A DNA stretch of 58,729 nucleotides from an uncultured Alphaproteobacteria bacterium (GCA_902825865.1 CADECX010000017.1:1-58729); one strand, 5' to 3'. Positions 48,141-58,729 are shown, numbered from the stretch's first letter. The notes: generated by a model not told the origin, from the sequence alone. Made by a program: numbers and translations.

Positions 48141-49856
48141 ATGATGCGACCCTCGCGCCTTGTTTTTGTTCTGCTGCTGGCAATGTCGCTGCCGTCCAGC
48201 GCCGATGTCGTCCGCCCCGGATACGTCCAGCCTTTCGCCAAGACCGACATGGTCGCCGCCGCCAATCCGCTGGCGGCGCAAGCCGGCCTGGAAATGTTGC
48301 GCGCCGGCGGCAGCGCGGTGGACGCGGCCATCGCGGTGCAAATGGTGCTGGGCCTGGTGGAACCGGAATCCTCCGGCATCGGCGGCGGCGCCTTCATGCT
48401 GGTGCATGATCCCAAGAGCAAAAAGACCACCAGCTTTGACGGCCGCGAAGTGGCGCCCGCTTCAGCGCATCCCGGCATGTTCTTAGGCGCAGATGGCAAG
48501 CCGCGTTCAAAAGCGCAAGCCATTCCCGGCGGCCTTTCGGTGGGGATTCCTGGCGTCGTCGGCATGCTGGAAATGGCGCACAAAAAATACGGCAAGCTGC
48601 CTTGGGCCAAACTGTTCGAGCCCGCCATCAAGCTGGCGGATAACGGCTTTCCGGTCGGACCTAAACTGGCGCGCACCATCCGGAATTTTACCCGCGGCGC
48701 CAACATGCCCGACATCAAGGCGCGTTTTTATCATGCCGACGGCACGCCTCTGGCCGAAGGCGAGATCTACAAAAATCAAGACTATGCCGCGTCGCTGCGC
48801 GCCATCGCGGCGGGCGGCGCCAAGGCTTTCTATACCGGCGAGATCGCCCAGGCGATTGTCGACATGGTGCATAATGCGCCCGCCAATCAAGGCGGCATGA
48901 CACTTGACGATCTGGCGAACTTCAAGCCGCTGGAACGCGAACCGATGTGCGGTCCTTATCGCCAATGGCGGCTTTGCTCCATGGGGCCACCCTCATCCGG
49001 CGGTATCGCCATCGTGCAGATATTGGGGATGCTGCAACGCTTTCCGTCTTCACAGCTGCAACCCAACAGTTTGAGCGAAGCCCATCTCTTCACCCAGGCA
49101 AGCAGGCTGGCCTATGCCGACCGCGCCAAATATGTCGGCGACACCGCTTTCGTTCAGGTGCCGATCGCGGGCCTGCTCAACAAGGATTATCTCGCCGGCC
49201 GCGCCGCGCTGATCGATCCGGCCAAAGACATGGGCACCGCCCAGGCCGGCGATCCGCCGCAAAAGCGCGCCGACTATGCGCCACAGCGTTCGCCGGTGCT
49301 GCACGGCACCAGTCACATGACCATTGTCGACAAGAATGGCCAGGTGATTTCCATGACCACCTCGGTGGAGTCGGTGTTCGGCGCCGAAGTGATGGTGAAG
49401 GGTTTCTTCCTCAACAATACCCTGACCGATTTCTCGCTGGACCCGATGCTGGACGGAAAGCCGGTGGCCAATGCGCCGGCGGCGGGCAAGCGTCCCCTAT
49501 CGGCCATGTCGCCCACCATCGTCTTCGACAAGGACGGCAAGTTCTTTTTGTCGGTGGGTTCGCCCGGCGGCCCCGCCATCATCGGCTACGTCACCCAGAG
49601 CCTGGTGGCCATGCTGGACGGCGGCATGACCCCGGCCCAGGCCATCGCCCTGCCTCGTCAGCTCAATCTCAATGGCCCCACCCGGCTGGAGAAATCCCCG
49701 GAAAATGACGCCCTGGCCCCTCAACTGACCGCCATGGGCCATAATGTGACGGTGGTGGCCGGTGAGGGCAGCGGATTGCATGGCATCAAGCGGGTCCCGG
49801 GCGGCTATATCGGGGGCGCCGACCCCCGCCGGGATGGCGTCGTTATAGGGGATTGA
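48141..49856 (+). CDS. ggt: Gamma-glutamyltransferase
   Basis: About 571 aa, an Ntn hydrolase made as one chain and cleaved before the catalytic Thr. A signal peptide is present (MMRPSRLVFVLLLAMSLPSS). VEPESSGIGGGAFMLVHD, FDGREVAPASA and the processing site HGTSHMTIVDKNGQ with the new N-terminal Thr are all conserved, as is SAMSPTIVFDKDGKFFLSVG and GSPGG. Periplasmic breakdown of glutathione or gamma-glutamyl peptides is expected. ATG 48141 begins the signal peptide; the 48108 extension is discarded. Confidence 0.94.
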   Translation: MMRPSRLVFVLLLAMSLPSSADVVRPGYVQPFAKTDMVAAANPLAAQAGLEMLRAGGSAVDAAIAVQMVLGLVEPESSGIGGGAFMLVHDPKSKKTTSFDGREVAPASAHPGMFLGADGKPRSKAQAIPGGLSVGIPGVVGMLEMAHKKYGKLPWAKLFEPAIKLADNGFPVGPKLARTIRNFTRGANMPDIKARFYHADGTPLAEGEIYKNQDYAASLRAIAAGGAKAFYTGEIAQAIVDMVHNAPANQGGMTLDDLANFKPLEREPMCGPYRQWRLCSMGPPSSGGIAIVQILGMLQRFPSSQLQPNSLSEAHLFTQASRLAYADRAKYVGDTAFVQVPIAGLLNKDYLAGRAALIDPAKDMGTAQAGDPPQKRADYAPQRSPVLHGTSHMTIVDKNGQVISMTTSVESVFGAEVMVKGFFLNNTLTDFSLDPMLDGKPVANAPAAGKRPLSAMSPTIVFDKDGKFFLSVGSPGGPAIIGYVTQSLVAMLDGGMTPAQAIALPRQLNLNGPTRLEKSPENDALAPQLTAMGHNVTVVAGEGSGLHGIKRVPGGYIGGADPRRDGVVIGD

Positions 49857-49948
49857 GGGGGCGCCACCCGCTATCGCGGCGGCAATACGCTGTCGCTAGC
49901 CGGGCGTCGTGATCGGCGATTGAAATAATATTTCAACCGCCTGGATCG

Positions 49949-49977
49949 TTGACAGGGCCGGGTCTGCCCCCTAAAAA
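49949..49977 (+). promoter_or_regulatory. Housekeeping promoter of rpmH
   Basis: TTGACA (49949-49954), 17-base spacer, TAAAAA (49972-49977), 47 bases before rpmH. A strong sigma-70 type element, in contrast with the SigF motifs. Confidence 0.7.
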
Positions 49978-50024
49978 CCGCGCTCTTTTCGGCCCTTACA
50001 GGGCCTTTTCGGAGCCTGAGACCC

Positions 50025-50159
50025 ATGAAGCGCACCTATCAGCCGAGCAAACTCGTGCGCAAGCGCCGTCATGGCTTCCGTTCGCGCATGGCCACCGCCG
50101 GCGGCCGCAAGGTGCTGAACCGCCGCCGCAACAGCGGCCGCAAGAAGCTTTCGGCCTGA
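50025..50159 (+). CDS. rpmH: 50S ribosomal protein L34
   Basis: 44 aa, [20 protein letters not shown] and on to [18 protein letters not shown], the universal L34 sequence of a small basic protein of the large subunit. It opens the conserved rpmH-rnpA-yidD-yidC block. Confidence 0.98.
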   Translation: MKRTYQPSKLVRKRRHGFRSRMATAGGRKVLNRRRNSGRKKLSA

Positions 50160-50179
50160 ACGCGCCGGTCCCCCTTGTC

Positions 50180-50542
50180 GTGGACCATCTGAAAAAGCGC
50201 GCCGACTTTTTGAGAGCCGCGCGGGGAATCCGCCGCGTAGAAGGCGCCATTACCCTGGAAACCTGTCCCACACCCGAACCCGAGGCCCAGTCCGGACGGC
50301 TGCGCGTGGGCTTCACCGCCAGCAAGAAAATCGGCAACGCGGTCGCCCGCAACCGCGCCAAGCGCCGTTTGCGCGCCGCTGCGTCGCAACTGCTGCCCCT
50401 TTTGGGACGCGGCGGCCATGACTATGTTCTGGTCGCGCGCGGCACCACCGTGGCGCGCCCTTTTCCGGCCCTTCTGTCCGACATCACCACGGCCCTGAAG
50501 GCGGCGCATAAAAAGCTGGACGCGAAAGCGGGAGAGATTTGA
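50180..50542 (+). CDS. rnpA: Ribonuclease P protein component
   Basis: About 120 aa. The start is taken at GTG 50180 ([20 protein letters not shown]), matching the usual family beginning; no good ribosome-binding site is visible and coupling to rpmH 20 bases upstream is likely. The RNA-binding signature [20 protein letters not shown], followed by AKRRLRAAA, is complete. It is the protein subunit for tRNA 5' maturation. Confidence 0.95.
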   Translation: MDHLKKRADFLRAARGIRRVEGAITLETCPTPEPEAQSGRLRVGFTASKKIGNAVARNRAKRRLRAAASQLLPLLGRGGHDYVLVARGTTVARPFPALLSDITTALKAAHKKLDAKAGEI

Positions 50543-50546
50543 AGCC

Positions 50547-50798
50547 ATGCGCAGATTTGCCGTCGCGCTCTTGTCCGCGCCGATCCGCGCTTACCGGCTT
50601 TTGCTGTCGCCGTTGATGCCGGGACATTGCCGTTTTACCCCAAGCTGTTCGCACTATGCCCTGGACGCCCTGGACCAGCATGGTCCTGTCAAAGGCCTGT
50701 GGCTCACTGTGCGGCGGCTGGCGCGCTGCCATCCCATAAGCTGGCTCGGCGGATCGTCGGGCTTTGATCCTGTTCCTCTTTCCAAGCGGCGTCCATGA
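50547..50798 (+). CDS. yidD: Membrane protein insertion efficiency factor YidD
   Basis: 83 aa. An amphipathic start, [40 protein letters not shown] and [20 protein letters not shown] with the three conserved Cys. It aids YidC-dependent insertion. It overlaps yidC by 4 bases. Confidence 0.95.
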   Translation: MRRFAVALLSAPIRAYRLLLSPLMPGHCRFTPSCSHYALDALDQHGPVKGLWLTVRRLARCHPISWLGGSSGFDPVPLSKRRP

Positions 50799-52603
50799 AC
50801 AACAACGGCAGCAACAAGAATGTCCTTTTGGCCATTGCCCTGGCGGCCGCGGTGCTGTTCGCGTGGCAGTATTTCGTCGCCACACCGGCGATGAAGGCGG
50901 AACAGGCGCGCCAGGCCGCCCTGACCCAGCAGCAAAAGACCAAGCCTGCCGACGCCGCCGCGCCGAACTTGCCGGGCATCGCCGCCGCCACCAGTCACAT
51001 GAGCCGCGAAGCCGCGCTGAAGGCCGGCGGAGCACGCGTCACGGTCGACACGCCGATGGTGGACGGCTCGATCCTGCTCAAAGGCGCGCGGCTGGATGAT
51101 CTGCGCTTGAAGAAATATCACGACACGGTGGACCCCAAGAGTCCCGAGATCGTGCTTCTGGCGCCCAAGGGCACGGCCTATCCCTACTCCGCCACTTTCG
51201 GCTGGGTCGGCGCCAGCAATATGCCGGACGACAATAGCGAATGGCGCCAGACCGGCGGCGGCACCCTGTCGCCGGGCAATCCGGTGACCCTGACATGGGA
51301 CAACGGCCGTGGCCTGGTCTTCACCCGCGTCATCGCCATCGACAGTCAGTACATGTTCACCGTGAGCGACAGTGTCGCCAACCAGGGCGGCGGACAGGTC
51401 ACGCTCTATCCTTACGGCACGGTGGAGCGGCAAGGCATCGAGAAAGACGAGGCCAACCTTTACCTGCATGTCGGCTTTGTCGGCGTCGCCAATGGCAGCG
51501 AAGTGGACGCCACCTACAGTGACTTCAAGGAACCCAACACCCCGCCGAAAACCTTCACCTCCACCGGCGGCTGGGTCGGGATCACCGACAAATATTGGAT
51601 GGCCGCGGTCGTGCCGCCACAAGGCGAGAGCTTCAACGGCACCTATCTGGGCGCCAAGACCCCGGCGGGTGTGGATGCCTATCAAGCCAATTACCGGCTG
51701 GAAGGGCGCAAGCTCGCCGCGGGCGGCACCGCCAGCGTGACCCACCGGCTGTTCGCCGGCGCGAAGGTGGTGAGCATCCTGCGCGGCTATCAGGACGCCC
51801 AGAAGATCGTCAATTTCGATTATGCGGTGGATTGGGGCTGGTTCTGGTTCCTCACCCGCCCGTTCTTCTGGGTGCTGGATCATCTCTACCGGCTGTGGGG
51901 CAATTTCGGCCTCGCCATTCTGGGCCTGACCGTGGTGGTCAAGCTCGTCTTCTTCCCGCTCGCCAATGCGTCCTTCCGCGCCATGAGCAAGATGAAGAAG
52001 CTGCAGCCGCAAATGGAAGAGATCAAGAAAGCCCATAGCGGCGATCCGCAGAAAATGCAGACGGAGATGATGGATCTCTACCGGCGGGAAAAGGCCAATC
52101 CGCTGTCGGGCTGCCTGCCGATCCTTTTGACGATTCCCGTCTTCATCGCGCTCTACAAGGTTTTGTTCGTCACCATTGAAATGCGCCATGCGCCCTTTTA
52201 TGGCTGGATTCACGATCTGTCGGCGCCCGATCCCAGCTCGATCCTCAATCTCTTCGGCCTGCTTCCCTTCGATCCGCACGCCGTGCTGCCGGCCTGGCTC
52301 GCCATGTATATTTCGGTCGGGGTATGGCCGATTGTGATGGGCGTCACGCAATGGATGCAGACCAAGCTGAATCCGGCGCCGACCGATCCGATTCAGGCCA
52401 AGATGTTCGCCTGGATGCCGTTCATCTTCACCTTCATGTTCGCCACCTTCCCCTCGGGACTGGTGATCTATTATGCCTGGAACAATCTTCTGACGGTGCT
52501 CCAGCAGGCCTACATCATGAAGCGCGAGGGCGTGGAAGTAAGTTTCTTCGACAATATCAAATCCAAACCCAAACCCGCCCTGCCCAAAGCCGCGAATGAC
52601 TGA
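50795..52603 (+). CDS. yidC: Membrane protein insertase YidC
   Basis: 602 aa. N-terminal span ([20 protein letters not shown]), a large periplasmic P1 domain, then the conserved insertase core: [80 protein letters not shown] and [20 protein letters not shown]. Complete and of normal alphaproteobacterial length. It inserts membrane proteins alone or with Sec. Confidence 0.98.
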   Translation: MNNNGSNKNVLLAIALAAAVLFAWQYFVATPAMKAEQARQAALTQQQKTKPADAAAPNLPGIAAATSHMSREAALKAGGARVTVDTPMVDGSILLKGARLDDLRLKKYHDTVDPKSPEIVLLAPKGTAYPYSATFGWVGASNMPDDNSEWRQTGGGTLSPGNPVTLTWDNGRGLVFTRVIAIDSQYMFTVSDSVANQGGGQVTLYPYGTVERQGIEKDEANLYLHVGFVGVANGSEVDATYSDFKEPNTPPKTFTSTGGWVGITDKYWMAAVVPPQGESFNGTYLGAKTPAGVDAYQANYRLEGRKLAAGGTASVTHRLFAGAKVVSILRGYQDAQKIVNFDYAVDWGWFWFLTRPFFWVLDHLYRLWGNFGLAILGLTVVVKLVFFPLANASFRAMSKMKKLQPQMEEIKKAHSGDPQKMQTEMMDLYRREKANPLSGCLPILLTIPVFIALYKVLFVTIEMRHAPFYGWIHDLSAPDPSSILNLFGLLPFDPHAVLPAWLAMYISVGVWPIVMGVTQWMQTKLNPAPTDPIQAKMFAWMPFIFTFMFATFPSGLVIYYAWNNLLTVLQQAYIMKREGVEVSFFDNIKSKPKPALPKAAND

Positions 52604-53222
52604 GGCCGGCGAAATCGAGGCCGCGCGCAAACTGTTCGCCGGACCCTGCGATTTCGTCTGGGGCGCGACCTCGGCGGAAAATCTGCCGCCGCAAGAGCTC
52701 AATGAGGTCGCTTTTGTCGGGCGCTCCAATGCCGGCAAATCCAGCCTGGTCAATGCGCTGACAGGGCGCAAAAGCCTGGCGCGGGTGTCCCAGACCCCCG
52801 GCGCCACCCGCCAGATCAATTTCTTCAACCTGGCCGGACGGCTGATGCTGGTGGACCTTCCCGGCTACGGCTTTGCCAAGCGTTCCCGCACCGAGGCCGA
52901 AAGCTGGCAGGAGATGATCTTTTCCTATCTGCGCGGCCGATCGCGGCTGCGCCGGGTGGCGCTGCTGATCGATGCCCGGCGCGGCGTCTTGGACAGCGAC
53001 AGCCAAGTGATGGCGCTGCTGGACCGGGCGGCGGTGTCCTATGCCCTGGTCCTGACCAAGGCCGACGAACTCAAGACCGCCGACCAGCCCCAGGCTCTGG
53101 AATCAGCGGCAGCGGAAGCCGCCAAACACACCGCTGCGCTAGCCCAAGTGCAGCTGACCTCCGCTTTCAACGGTACCGGCATTCCGGAATTGCGCGCCCA
53201 CTTGGCTGCTTTGGCGCAATAA
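52596..53222 (+). CDS. engB: Ribosome-biogenesis GTPase EngB/YsxC
   Basis: 208 aa, TrmE-Era-EngA-EngB GTPase. G1 GRSNAGKSSL, G2 TPGATRQ, G3 DLPGYGFAK, G4 TKADEL, G5 TSAFNG are all present. It assists 50S assembly. It overlaps yidC by 8 bases in the usual alphaproteobacterial yidC-engB-argB order. Confidence 0.97.
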   Translation: MTEAGEIEAARKLFAGPCDFVWGATSAENLPPQELNEVAFVGRSNAGKSSLVNALTGRKSLARVSQTPGATRQINFFNLAGRLMLVDLPGYGFAKRSRTEAESWQEMIFSYLRGRSRLRRVALLIDARRGVLDSDSQVMALLDRAAVSYALVLTKADELKTADQPQALESAAAEAAKHTAALAQVQLTSAFNGTGIPELRAHLAALAQ

Positions 53223-53296
53223 GGGGTTGGGAAGCGACGCCTGTCGCGCTATAAGGCCCCGCTTTTGCGCAAGTGGAACTCAAAGGGCGCGATTCT

Positions 53297-54217
53297 ATGG
53301 CCACCGAAGAGACGGAAGACCGGAATCTGCGCACCCTGGCGCGTTGGCGCCAGACCGGCCGGGTATTGGTCGAGGCGCTGCCCTACATCCTCAAATACGA
53401 TCAGAAGACCATTGTGGTGAAGTATGGCGGCAACGCCATGACCGGCACCGGCACCGACGATTTCGCCCAGGACATCGTCCTGATGAAGCAGACCGGCATC
53501 GATCCGGTGGTCGTGCATGGCGGCGGGCCGCAGATCGGGGCGATGCTCAAGAGGCTCAATATCAATTCCACCTTTATCGACGGTCTGCGGGTCACCGATC
53601 AGGCGGCGGTGGAAGTGGTGGAGATGGTGCTGACCGGCTCGATCAACAAACAGATCGTCACCGGCATCAATGCCGCGGGCGGCCGCGCCGTGGGCCTGTC
53701 GGGCAAGGACGGCAATCTGGTGATCGCGCGCAAGGTGGCGATGACCCAACTCGATCCCAAGACAGGCGAGCGGGTGCCGGTGGATCTTGGCTTTGTCGGT
53801 GAACCGGACACCGTCAATCCGGAAGTGCTGCATTCGATCATGAAATCGGAAACCATTCCGGTGATCGCGCCCATCGGCGTGGGCCGCAAGGGCGAGACCT
53901 ACAATATCAATGCCGACACGGTGGCGGGCGCGGTGTCCTGCGCGCTGAAGGCAGAGCGCCTGATCCTTTTGACCGATGTGGAAGGGGTTTTGGACCAGGA
54001 GAAGAAGCTGATTCCGCGCCTGTCGGTGCGCGAGGCGCGCGCCCTGATCGCGGATGGCACCATTTCCGGCGGCATGATCCCCAAGATCCAGACCGCAATC
54101 GACGCGGTCGAAGGCGGGGTCAATGCCGCCGTCATCCTGGACGGACGTATTCCCCATGTCCTGCTGCTCGAACTTTTCACCGAGCATGGCGCGGGCACGC
54201 TGATCACCGCCGAATGA
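53297..54217 (+). CDS. argB: Acetylglutamate kinase
   Basis: 306 aa, amino-acid kinase fold; phosphorylates N-acetylglutamate in arginine synthesis. [11 protein letters not shown] (ATP), [41 protein letters not shown] and [20 protein letters not shown] are the family blocks. ATG 53297 with AAAGGG; a GTG at 53273 is in frame but less likely. It overlaps the DUF1036 gene by 4 bases. Confidence 0.97.
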   Translation: MATEETEDRNLRTLARWRQTGRVLVEALPYILKYDQKTIVVKYGGNAMTGTGTDDFAQDIVLMKQTGIDPVVVHGGGPQIGAMLKRLNINSTFIDGLRVTDQAAVEVVEMVLTGSINKQIVTGINAAGGRAVGLSGKDGNLVIARKVAMTQLDPKTGERVPVDLGFVGEPDTVNPEVLHSIMKSETIPVIAPIGVGRKGETYNINADTVAGAVSCALKAERLILLTDVEGVLDQEKKLIPRLSVREARALIADGTISGGMIPKIQTAIDAVEGGVNAAVILDGRIPHVLLLELFTEHGAGTLITAE

Positions 54218-55209
54218 AGTGGGCGCTGTTGTTAGCGCTGGTAGGCCTGGCGCTTGCGCCGCACCCTGCGCATGCGGCACTCACTTTGTGCAACCGCACC
54301 AGCTATGTCCTTTATGCCGCGACCTCCGCGGTTCAGTCGCCCGGCAGCGACACCAGAGGCTGGACGCGCATCGCGCCGGGCGAATGCGAAATCGCCCGCA
54401 AGGAGCCGCTGACGGCGGAGAGCTACCTTGTCCATGCCCGCACCTCCCTCTCCCATTCCGGCCCGGCGCGCAGCTGGGGCGGCGCCTATCCCGTCTGTGT
54501 CAAGGATGCCAATTTCGCCATCCGGCAAACCGTGACCCAACCCTATTGCAGCGCCGAGGATACCTTCGCCTTGCCCTTTGCGAGCCTGAACAATCGCGGC
54601 AAGAGCGTTTGGACGATGAATTTCGACGAGCAGCCGCTGATGAGCCTGAGCGAAGCGCAACTGGCTGGGGTCAAGCGCCTTCTGGCCGACAATGGCTATA
54701 AGATCGCGCGCATCGACGGCAAACCCGACAAGGCCACCGGCGCGGCGCTGATGGATTTCCGCAAGCGCATGCGTTTCGACGCACTCGCCGGGAACGGCGT
54801 GCTGTTCCGTATCCTGGAGAGCCAAGCCCGCGTCAAAGTCGCGCCCGCCGGCTACACCGTCTGCAACGAGTCCGGCGAGTCCCTGCTGGTGGCGCTGGGC
54901 GAGAAGGACCACGGTGCGAAATCCGTTTCGGTGTCGCGCGGCTGGTGGACGGTGGAGCCCGCCTCCTGCGCCAAGGCCGTCACCACGCCGCTGAAAGCCG
55001 ATTCCGTCTATCTGCTGGCACAAAGAAAAAACGGCAGCACGCTGGTCGGCGGGGCGGAAAAATTCTGCGTCACATCGGTGGCGTTTGAGATTCGAGGGAG
55101 CCAGGATTGCGCCGGACGCGCCCTTACCGAAACCGGTTTCGCCGCCACCCCGACCAAGGGCCTTAGCGGCTATATCGCGCGCATCGGCCCGGCAGGCCTC
55201 AGGCCGTGA
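54214..55209 (+). CDS. Exported DUF1036 protein, duplicated domain
   Basis: 331 aa. Signal peptide ending PHPAHA, then two DUF1036 repeats: [20 protein letters not shown] (about 22-115) and [20 protein letters not shown] (about 216-310), each ending near a Cys pair. The middle 80 residues ([20 protein letters not shown]) look like a short peptidoglycan-binding-type domain. DUF1036 is widespread in alphaproteobacteria with unknown role. Its end overlaps the convergent DUF2336 gene by 11 bases. Confidence 0.88.
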   Translation: MKWALLLALVGLALAPHPAHAALTLCNRTSYVLYAATSAVQSPGSDTRGWTRIAPGECEIARKEPLTAESYLVHARTSLSHSGPARSWGGAYPVCVKDANFAIRQTVTQPYCSAEDTFALPFASLNNRGKSVWTMNFDEQPLMSLSEAQLAGVKRLLADNGYKIARIDGKPDKATGAALMDFRKRMRFDALAGNGVLFRILESQARVKVAPAGYTVCNESGESLLVALGEKDHGAKSVSVSRGWWTVEPASCAKAVTTPLKADSVYLLAQRKNGSTLVGGAEKFCVTSVAFEIRGSQDCAGRALTETGFAATPTKGLSGYIARIGPAGLRP

Positions 55210-56458
55210 TGCCGAAATAGTTGAGATGCCAGCGCATCTCTTCCTTGCTGAGCGGAAAGCCCACCCCGCCGCGCGCCGGCAGGACATCGCGGGTCGGCAG
55301 TTTCATGATGAAAGTCTGAATCTTGAAGGCAACGCGCATGGAGAGATGGGCATGCCAGACCAGCGCCACCAGGGGCTTGGCGCCGCCCGCGGTCAGCACT
55401 TTCTTGACGATCTGCTCATTGACATTGGCCAGCCCGGCCAAGGCCAGGACCACGATCTCGCGCTGACCCAACTGCGCCGCTTTTTCCACAAACTCGCCGT
55501 CCAGCCGGCCTTCCTTCTGGGCATTGGCGACCGCGTCCGCGGCCGAAGGGGCGCCTTCTTCCACCGTATGCTCCGCCAGCCGCGCCCGCAGTTCGCGGTT
55601 CAGATAGATGCGGGTGGTGTCCGATAGATCGTTGCGCGCCGCCAGCCGTTCCAGAATCGAGGCCCCCACCAGCGCGCCGATGCGGCGGATGGCGCGCGCC
55701 GAAAGATCGGCCCTAAGCGCGACGGGTAACTGCCAGGAATTGATTTCCTCGATGCAATCGATGATTTGATCCATCGTCGCCTTGCGGATTTTGGCGTCGG
55801 AATTGACCAGCAGGGCGGCCACCGCCGGAACATTCAGCGACTTCACGATGCGGTCACTAACCGGCTCATTGACCGGCTTGCGGCTGGCGATCGCGACCAA
55901 CGCCTCTTGAACGCGGCCGCAGGCGATGATTTCAATCAGGTCGGCATCGGACAAAAGCGGGGAATATTCCAGGATCGGCGCAGCCACCACCGTTTCCAGA
56001 TCCTGCGCCAACCTGAGCACGATGTGGCGGGGAATACAGTCCATATATTTGATTTCTTCGGCCAGGATGGCGCGCACCCGGACCGTGGCGTCGCGCGCCA
56101 GGCACTCCAATGTTTCGATGGTGAGCGCGACCATGTGCGAGCTTTCGCGCTCAGACAGGCCCGGCATCAGGCGGGCGATCTTGTGCGCCAGCTCGGCGCG
56201 CACATCCTCTTCCTCGTCATCGGCCAGAAGGCGGTTGGTGGCGGCAGGCGCCGCCATATTGGCCGCAACCGCCGCGCGCGTGGCGGGCCCGCCATTGACG
56301 GCGAGATAATGCAGCACGTCGGCGCCCGCATCGGTGCGGGTCGCCAATTCGGACGCGCCGCCCGGCTTGCCGGTGCGAATGTCCAGAATATCGAGCGCGT
56401 CGCGCGGGTTCAGGCCAGCCGCCGCCACTTGCCCGTTCGGGGGTGATCTCTCGTCCAT
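55199..56458 (-). CDS. DUF2336 protein
   Basis: 419 aa, all-helical with HEAT-like repeats (VRAELAHKIARLMPGLSERE; VRVRAILAEEIKYMDCIPRH; DLIEIIACGRVQEALVAIAS). DUF2336 proteins are alphaproteobacterial, with Caulobacter members acting in cell-cycle or stress signalling scaffolds. No catalytic motif. Single-gene unit, divergent from the HAD gene. Confidence 0.88.
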   Translation of the reverse strand: MDERSPPNGQVAAAGLNPRDALDILDIRTGKPGGASELATRTDAGADVLHYLAVNGGPATRAAVAANMAAPAATNRLLADDEEEDVRAELAHKIARLMPGLSERESSHMVALTIETLECLARDATVRVRAILAEEIKYMDCIPRHIVLRLAQDLETVVAAPILEYSPLLSDADLIEIIACGRVQEALVAIASRKPVNEPVSDRIVKSLNVPAVAALLVNSDAKIRKATMDQIIDCIEEINSWQLPVALRADLSARAIRRIGALVGASILERLAARNDLSDTTRIYLNRELRARLAEHTVEEGAPSAADAVANAQKEGRLDGEFVEKAAQLGQREIVVLALAGLANVNEQIVKKVLTAGGAKPLVALVWHAHLSMRVAFKIQTFIMKLPTRDVLPARGGVGFPLSKEEMRWHLNYFGITA

Positions 56459-56590
56459 GCGGTCCCTGCTTCAAGCCCTCGCCCGGCGCCTATTCTGGCC
56501 CTACGCGCTTTAACAGCCGTTAAATAGGCATGGTGGACATTCGTTAACGGTGCTTGCGCCTCCCCCTCGCCCGCGCCATCTTCTGCGCCC

Positions 56591-57310
56591 ATGGAAAGCG
56601 CCCATATCGCCGAAAATGCCCTTTCTAAGCCCGATTCCGGGCCCGATTTCCGGCATGTGAGAAGCTGGATTTTCGACCTGGACAACACCCTCTATTGCGC
56701 CCGCAACGGCATTTTCGCCCAGATCGAATCCCGCATGACCGACTATGTCATGGCCTTCCTGAAGCTGGAGCGCGAGGCGGCCTATGCCCGGCAAAAGGAC
56801 CTTTACCGGGCCTATGGCACGACCTTGAACGGGCTGATGCTGGAGCATGGCGCTGCGCCCGACGACTATCTGCATTATGTGCACGACATCGACCTGTCGG
56901 ACCTGAAACCCGATGCGGCGCTGGCGGCACAGATCGAAAAGCTGCCGGGTCGGCGCTTTGTCTTCACCAATGGCTGCCGCGATCATGCCGCGCGCATCCT
57001 GGACCGGATCGGCATGACCCATTTGTTCGATGCGGTGTGGGACATCCGCACCATTGCGTTCAAGCCCAAGCCGCAGGTGGAAGCCTATGAAAGCGTCGTG
57101 ACGGCAGCCGGCCTGAATCCTGGCCAAAGCGCGATGTTCGACGATATCGCCCGCAATCTGGTTCCGGCGCGCGCCATGGGCATGACCACGATCTGGTTGC
57201 AGAGTGACGCGCCTTGGGCCAAACAAGGCCCGGCGATGGATGTCGCAGCCGGCGACATCGATCACCGGACCGAAAATCTCACTGAATTTCTGCAAAGCAT
57301 CAGGATCTGA
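56591..57310 (+). CDS. Pyrimidine 5'-nucleotidase (HAD, SDT1-like)
   Basis: 239 aa. HAD motif [17 protein letters not shown], cap region [20 protein letters not shown], motif [18 protein letters not shown], motif [13 protein letters not shown], motif [13 protein letters not shown]. This is the SDT1/PHM8-like pyrimidine 5'-nucleotidase set. Two bases before dapD, so cotranscribed with it; this linkage is common in alphaproteobacteria although the metabolic reason is unclear. Confidence 0.9.
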   Translation: MESAHIAENALSKPDSGPDFRHVRSWIFDLDNTLYCARNGIFAQIESRMTDYVMAFLKLEREAAYARQKDLYRAYGTTLNGLMLEHGAAPDDYLHYVHDIDLSDLKPDAALAAQIEKLPGRRFVFTNGCRDHAARILDRIGMTHLFDAVWDIRTIAFKPKPQVEAYESVVTAAGLNPGQSAMFDDIARNLVPARAMGMTTIWLQSDAPWAKQGPAMDVAAGDIDHRTENLTEFLQSIRI

Positions 57311-57312
57311 CC

Positions 57313-58131
57313 ATGAGTGACTTGAGCGCCGCCATTAACGCCGCCTGGGAGAAGCGCGACCAGCTTGGCGTGACCTCCAAAGGCGCGGAACGCGACGCTG
57401 TGGAAGCGGTGCTGGAAGGGCTCGACAGCGGTTCCTTGCGCGTCGCCGAGAAAATCGACGGCCAATGGAAAGTGCATGAGTGGCTGAAAAAGGCCGTGCT
57501 GCTGTCCTTCTGCCTCAACGACATGAAACTGATTTCCGGCGCGCCGGGCGAAGCGGTGTGGTGGGACAAGGTGGATTCCAAGTTTGTGGGCTGGGACGAA
57601 GCCAAATTCCGCGCCGCCGGATTCCGCGCCGTGCCCGGCGCGGTGGTGCGCCGCTCGGCTTTCATCGCCAAGGGTGCGGTGCTGCTGCCCTCGTTTGTCA
57701 ATGTCGGCGCCCGGGTCGGCGAAGGCACCATGATCGACACCTGGGCCACGGTGGGAAGCTGCGCCCAGGTCGGAGCGCATTGCCATATTTCCGGCGGCGC
57801 AGGCTTGGGCGGTGTGCTGGAGCCGCTGCAGGCCTCCCCAACCATCATCGAGGATAATTGCTTCATCGGCGCCCGCGCCGAAGTCGCCGAAGGCGTGATC
57901 GTGGGCGAAGGCAGCGTCTTGTCGATGGGCGTCTATCTGTCGGCCTCCACCAAGATCATCGACCGCGCCACGGGCGAAGTGCACCTGGGCAAGGTGCCGC
58001 CCTATTCGGTGGTGGTGTCGGGGTCCTTGCCGTCGGAGAAGGGCCCCAATCTTTACTGTGCCGTGATCGTCAAGCGGGTGGACGAAAAGACCCGCGCCAA
58101 AACCTCGATCAACGAATTGCTGCGGGACTGA
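57313..58131 (+). CDS. dapD: 2,3,4,5-tetrahydropyridine-2,6-dicarboxylate N-succinyltransferase
   Basis: 272 aa, left-handed beta-helix acyltransferase of the lysine/diaminopimelate pathway. Hexapeptide repeats run through [40 protein letters not shown] and [20 protein letters not shown]; the N-terminal helical domain and the C-terminal [19 protein letters not shown] are complete. Its stop overlaps the dapE start by 1 base. Confidence 0.97.
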   Translation: MSDLSAAINAAWEKRDQLGVTSKGAERDAVEAVLEGLDSGSLRVAEKIDGQWKVHEWLKKAVLLSFCLNDMKLISGAPGEAVWWDKVDSKFVGWDEAKFRAAGFRAVPGAVVRRSAFIAKGAVLLPSFVNVGARVGEGTMIDTWATVGSCAQVGAHCHISGGAGLGGVLEPLQASPTIIEDNCFIGARAEVAEGVIVGEGSVLSMGVYLSASTKIIDRATGEVHLGKVPPYSVVVSGSLPSEKGPNLYCAVIVKRVDEKTRAKTSINELLRD

Positions 58132-58729
58132 TGTCCATAGAGATCGACGCCCTCGCTTTGGCCCAGGCCTTGATCCGCCGTCCTTCGGTGACACCGAAGG
58201 ATGCCGGCGCCTTGGACATTCTGGAGCGGGTGCTGAAAGAGCTGGGCTTTGCCACCCACCGCCTGCCCTTCGGCGATGTCGACAATTTGTATGCCCGGCT
58301 GGGCGATTCCGCGCCGCATTTCTGTTTCGCCGGCCATACCGATGTGGTACCGGTGGGCGAAGGCTGGAACGCCGATCCCTTCGCCGCCGAGGTCAAGGAC
58401 GGGGTGCTGTATGGACGCGGCGCCGCCGACATGAAGTCGGCCATCGCCGCCTTTGTCGCGGCGGCGGCAAAGACCGGAAAGCCACCAGAAAAGTTTAAAG
58501 GCTCGATCAGCCTGCTGATCACCGGAGATGAGGAAGGCGTGGCCGTCAACGGCACGGTCAAGCTGCTGGAATGGCTGAAGGAGCGCGGCGAGAAAATCGA
58601 CCATTGCGTGGTGGGAGAACCCACCTCGGTCAGCCGCACCGGCGACACCTTGAAGATCGGGCGGCGCGGTTCGATCAATTTCAAGCTGGCGGTCAAGGGC
58701 GTGCAGGGCCATGTCGGCTATCCGCAAAA
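58131..58729 (+). CDS. dapE: Succinyl-diaminopimelate desuccinylase, 3' end outside window
   Basis: First about 199 codons of an M20 peptidase-family enzyme. [15 protein letters not shown] carries the first zinc His and Asp, [17 protein letters not shown] the bridging Asp, and [16 protein letters not shown] the catalytic Glu. [20 protein letters not shown] begins the dimerisation domain at the window edge. It follows dapD in the next-but-one pathway step. Confidence 0.95.
   Translation, partial: MSIEIDALALAQALIRRPSVTPKDAGALDILERVLKELGFATHRLPFGDVDNLYARLGDSAPHFCFAGHTDVVPVGEGWNADPFAAEVKDGVLYGRGAADMKSAIAAFVAAAAKTGKPPEKFKGSISLLITGDEEGVAVNGTVKLLEWLKERGEKIDHCVVGEPTSVSRTGDTLKIGRRGSINFKLAVKGVQGHVGYPQ

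Noticed and set aside
1..58729. CRISPR array or cas genes
   Set aside because: No regularly spaced short repeats and no Cas-like protein were seen.
1..58729. Insertion-sequence transposases
   Set aside because: No DDE or HUH transposase is encoded; the only recombinase is the tyrosine integrase.

Overview
The window looks like a chromosomal segment of a GC-rich alphaproteobacterium. The evidence is a conserved rpmH-rnpA-yidD-yidC-engB-argB block followed by dapD-dapE, the Caulobacter-type SigF/NrsF pair, a DUF2336 protein, and alphaproteobacterial -35/-10 elements. No genus can be named from sequence reading alone.

Left flank (1-5012): a class-III aminotransferase running off the edge, a serine hydrolase, a Tat-exported dienelactone-hydrolase-like protein, an exported amidohydrolase and a YCII/DGPF protein. 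Right flank (46539-58729): tRNA-Arg(ACG), a lipoprotein, gamma-glutamyltransferase, the ribosomal L34 / RNase P / membrane insertase block, argB, DUF1036 and DUF2336 proteins, a HAD nucleotidase, dapD and the start of dapE.

Between them lies the accessory part. A 45-bp exact copy of the 3' part of tRNA-Arg (anticodon loop to CCA) sits at 5013-5057, in the same orientation as the intact tRNA at 46539-46615. This is the footprint of integration at a tRNA, so 5013-46583 (41.5 kb) reads as a (probably composite) genomic island. Inside it: (i) a bufferin-type operon (DUF2282 - DUF692 - DUF2063 - DoxX) and two secreted redoxins; (ii) an NDH-2 / hydroxybutyrate dehydrogenase / MFS operon; (iii) a cupin, two tandem redoxins, an OxyR-like LysR regulator, a DUF302 protein and a patatin; (iv) small membrane-protein genes; (v) SigF-NrsF; (vi) an arsenosugar-type glycosyltransferase cluster with a di-iron protein, two DUF547 proteins, two flavoprotein reductases, a TVP38 protein and a methylthioribose-kinase-like protein, but without visible ArsM or ArsS; (vii) a tyrosine integrase with an excisionase-like protein and a primase-helicase; (viii) a tight metallophosphoesterase - P-loop ATPase - unknown Rossmann-like gene set next to a Dam-type methylase, a candidate defence cassette beside the tRNA.

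The unifying signal is a promoter motif, GTAAC plus one base, 15-17 bases, then CGAA/CGAT. It occurs seven times in intergenic DNA, always correctly oriented: before both secreted redoxins, the bufferin operon, sigF itself, a small ORF divergent from sigF, and two operons of the arsenosugar-type cluster. It matches the promoter type known for Caulobacter SigF. The island therefore appears to carry a sigma factor, its membrane anti-sigma factor and their regulon for metal/oxidative stress. Palindromic repeats with the core AAAGCGGACA are seen only inside the island.
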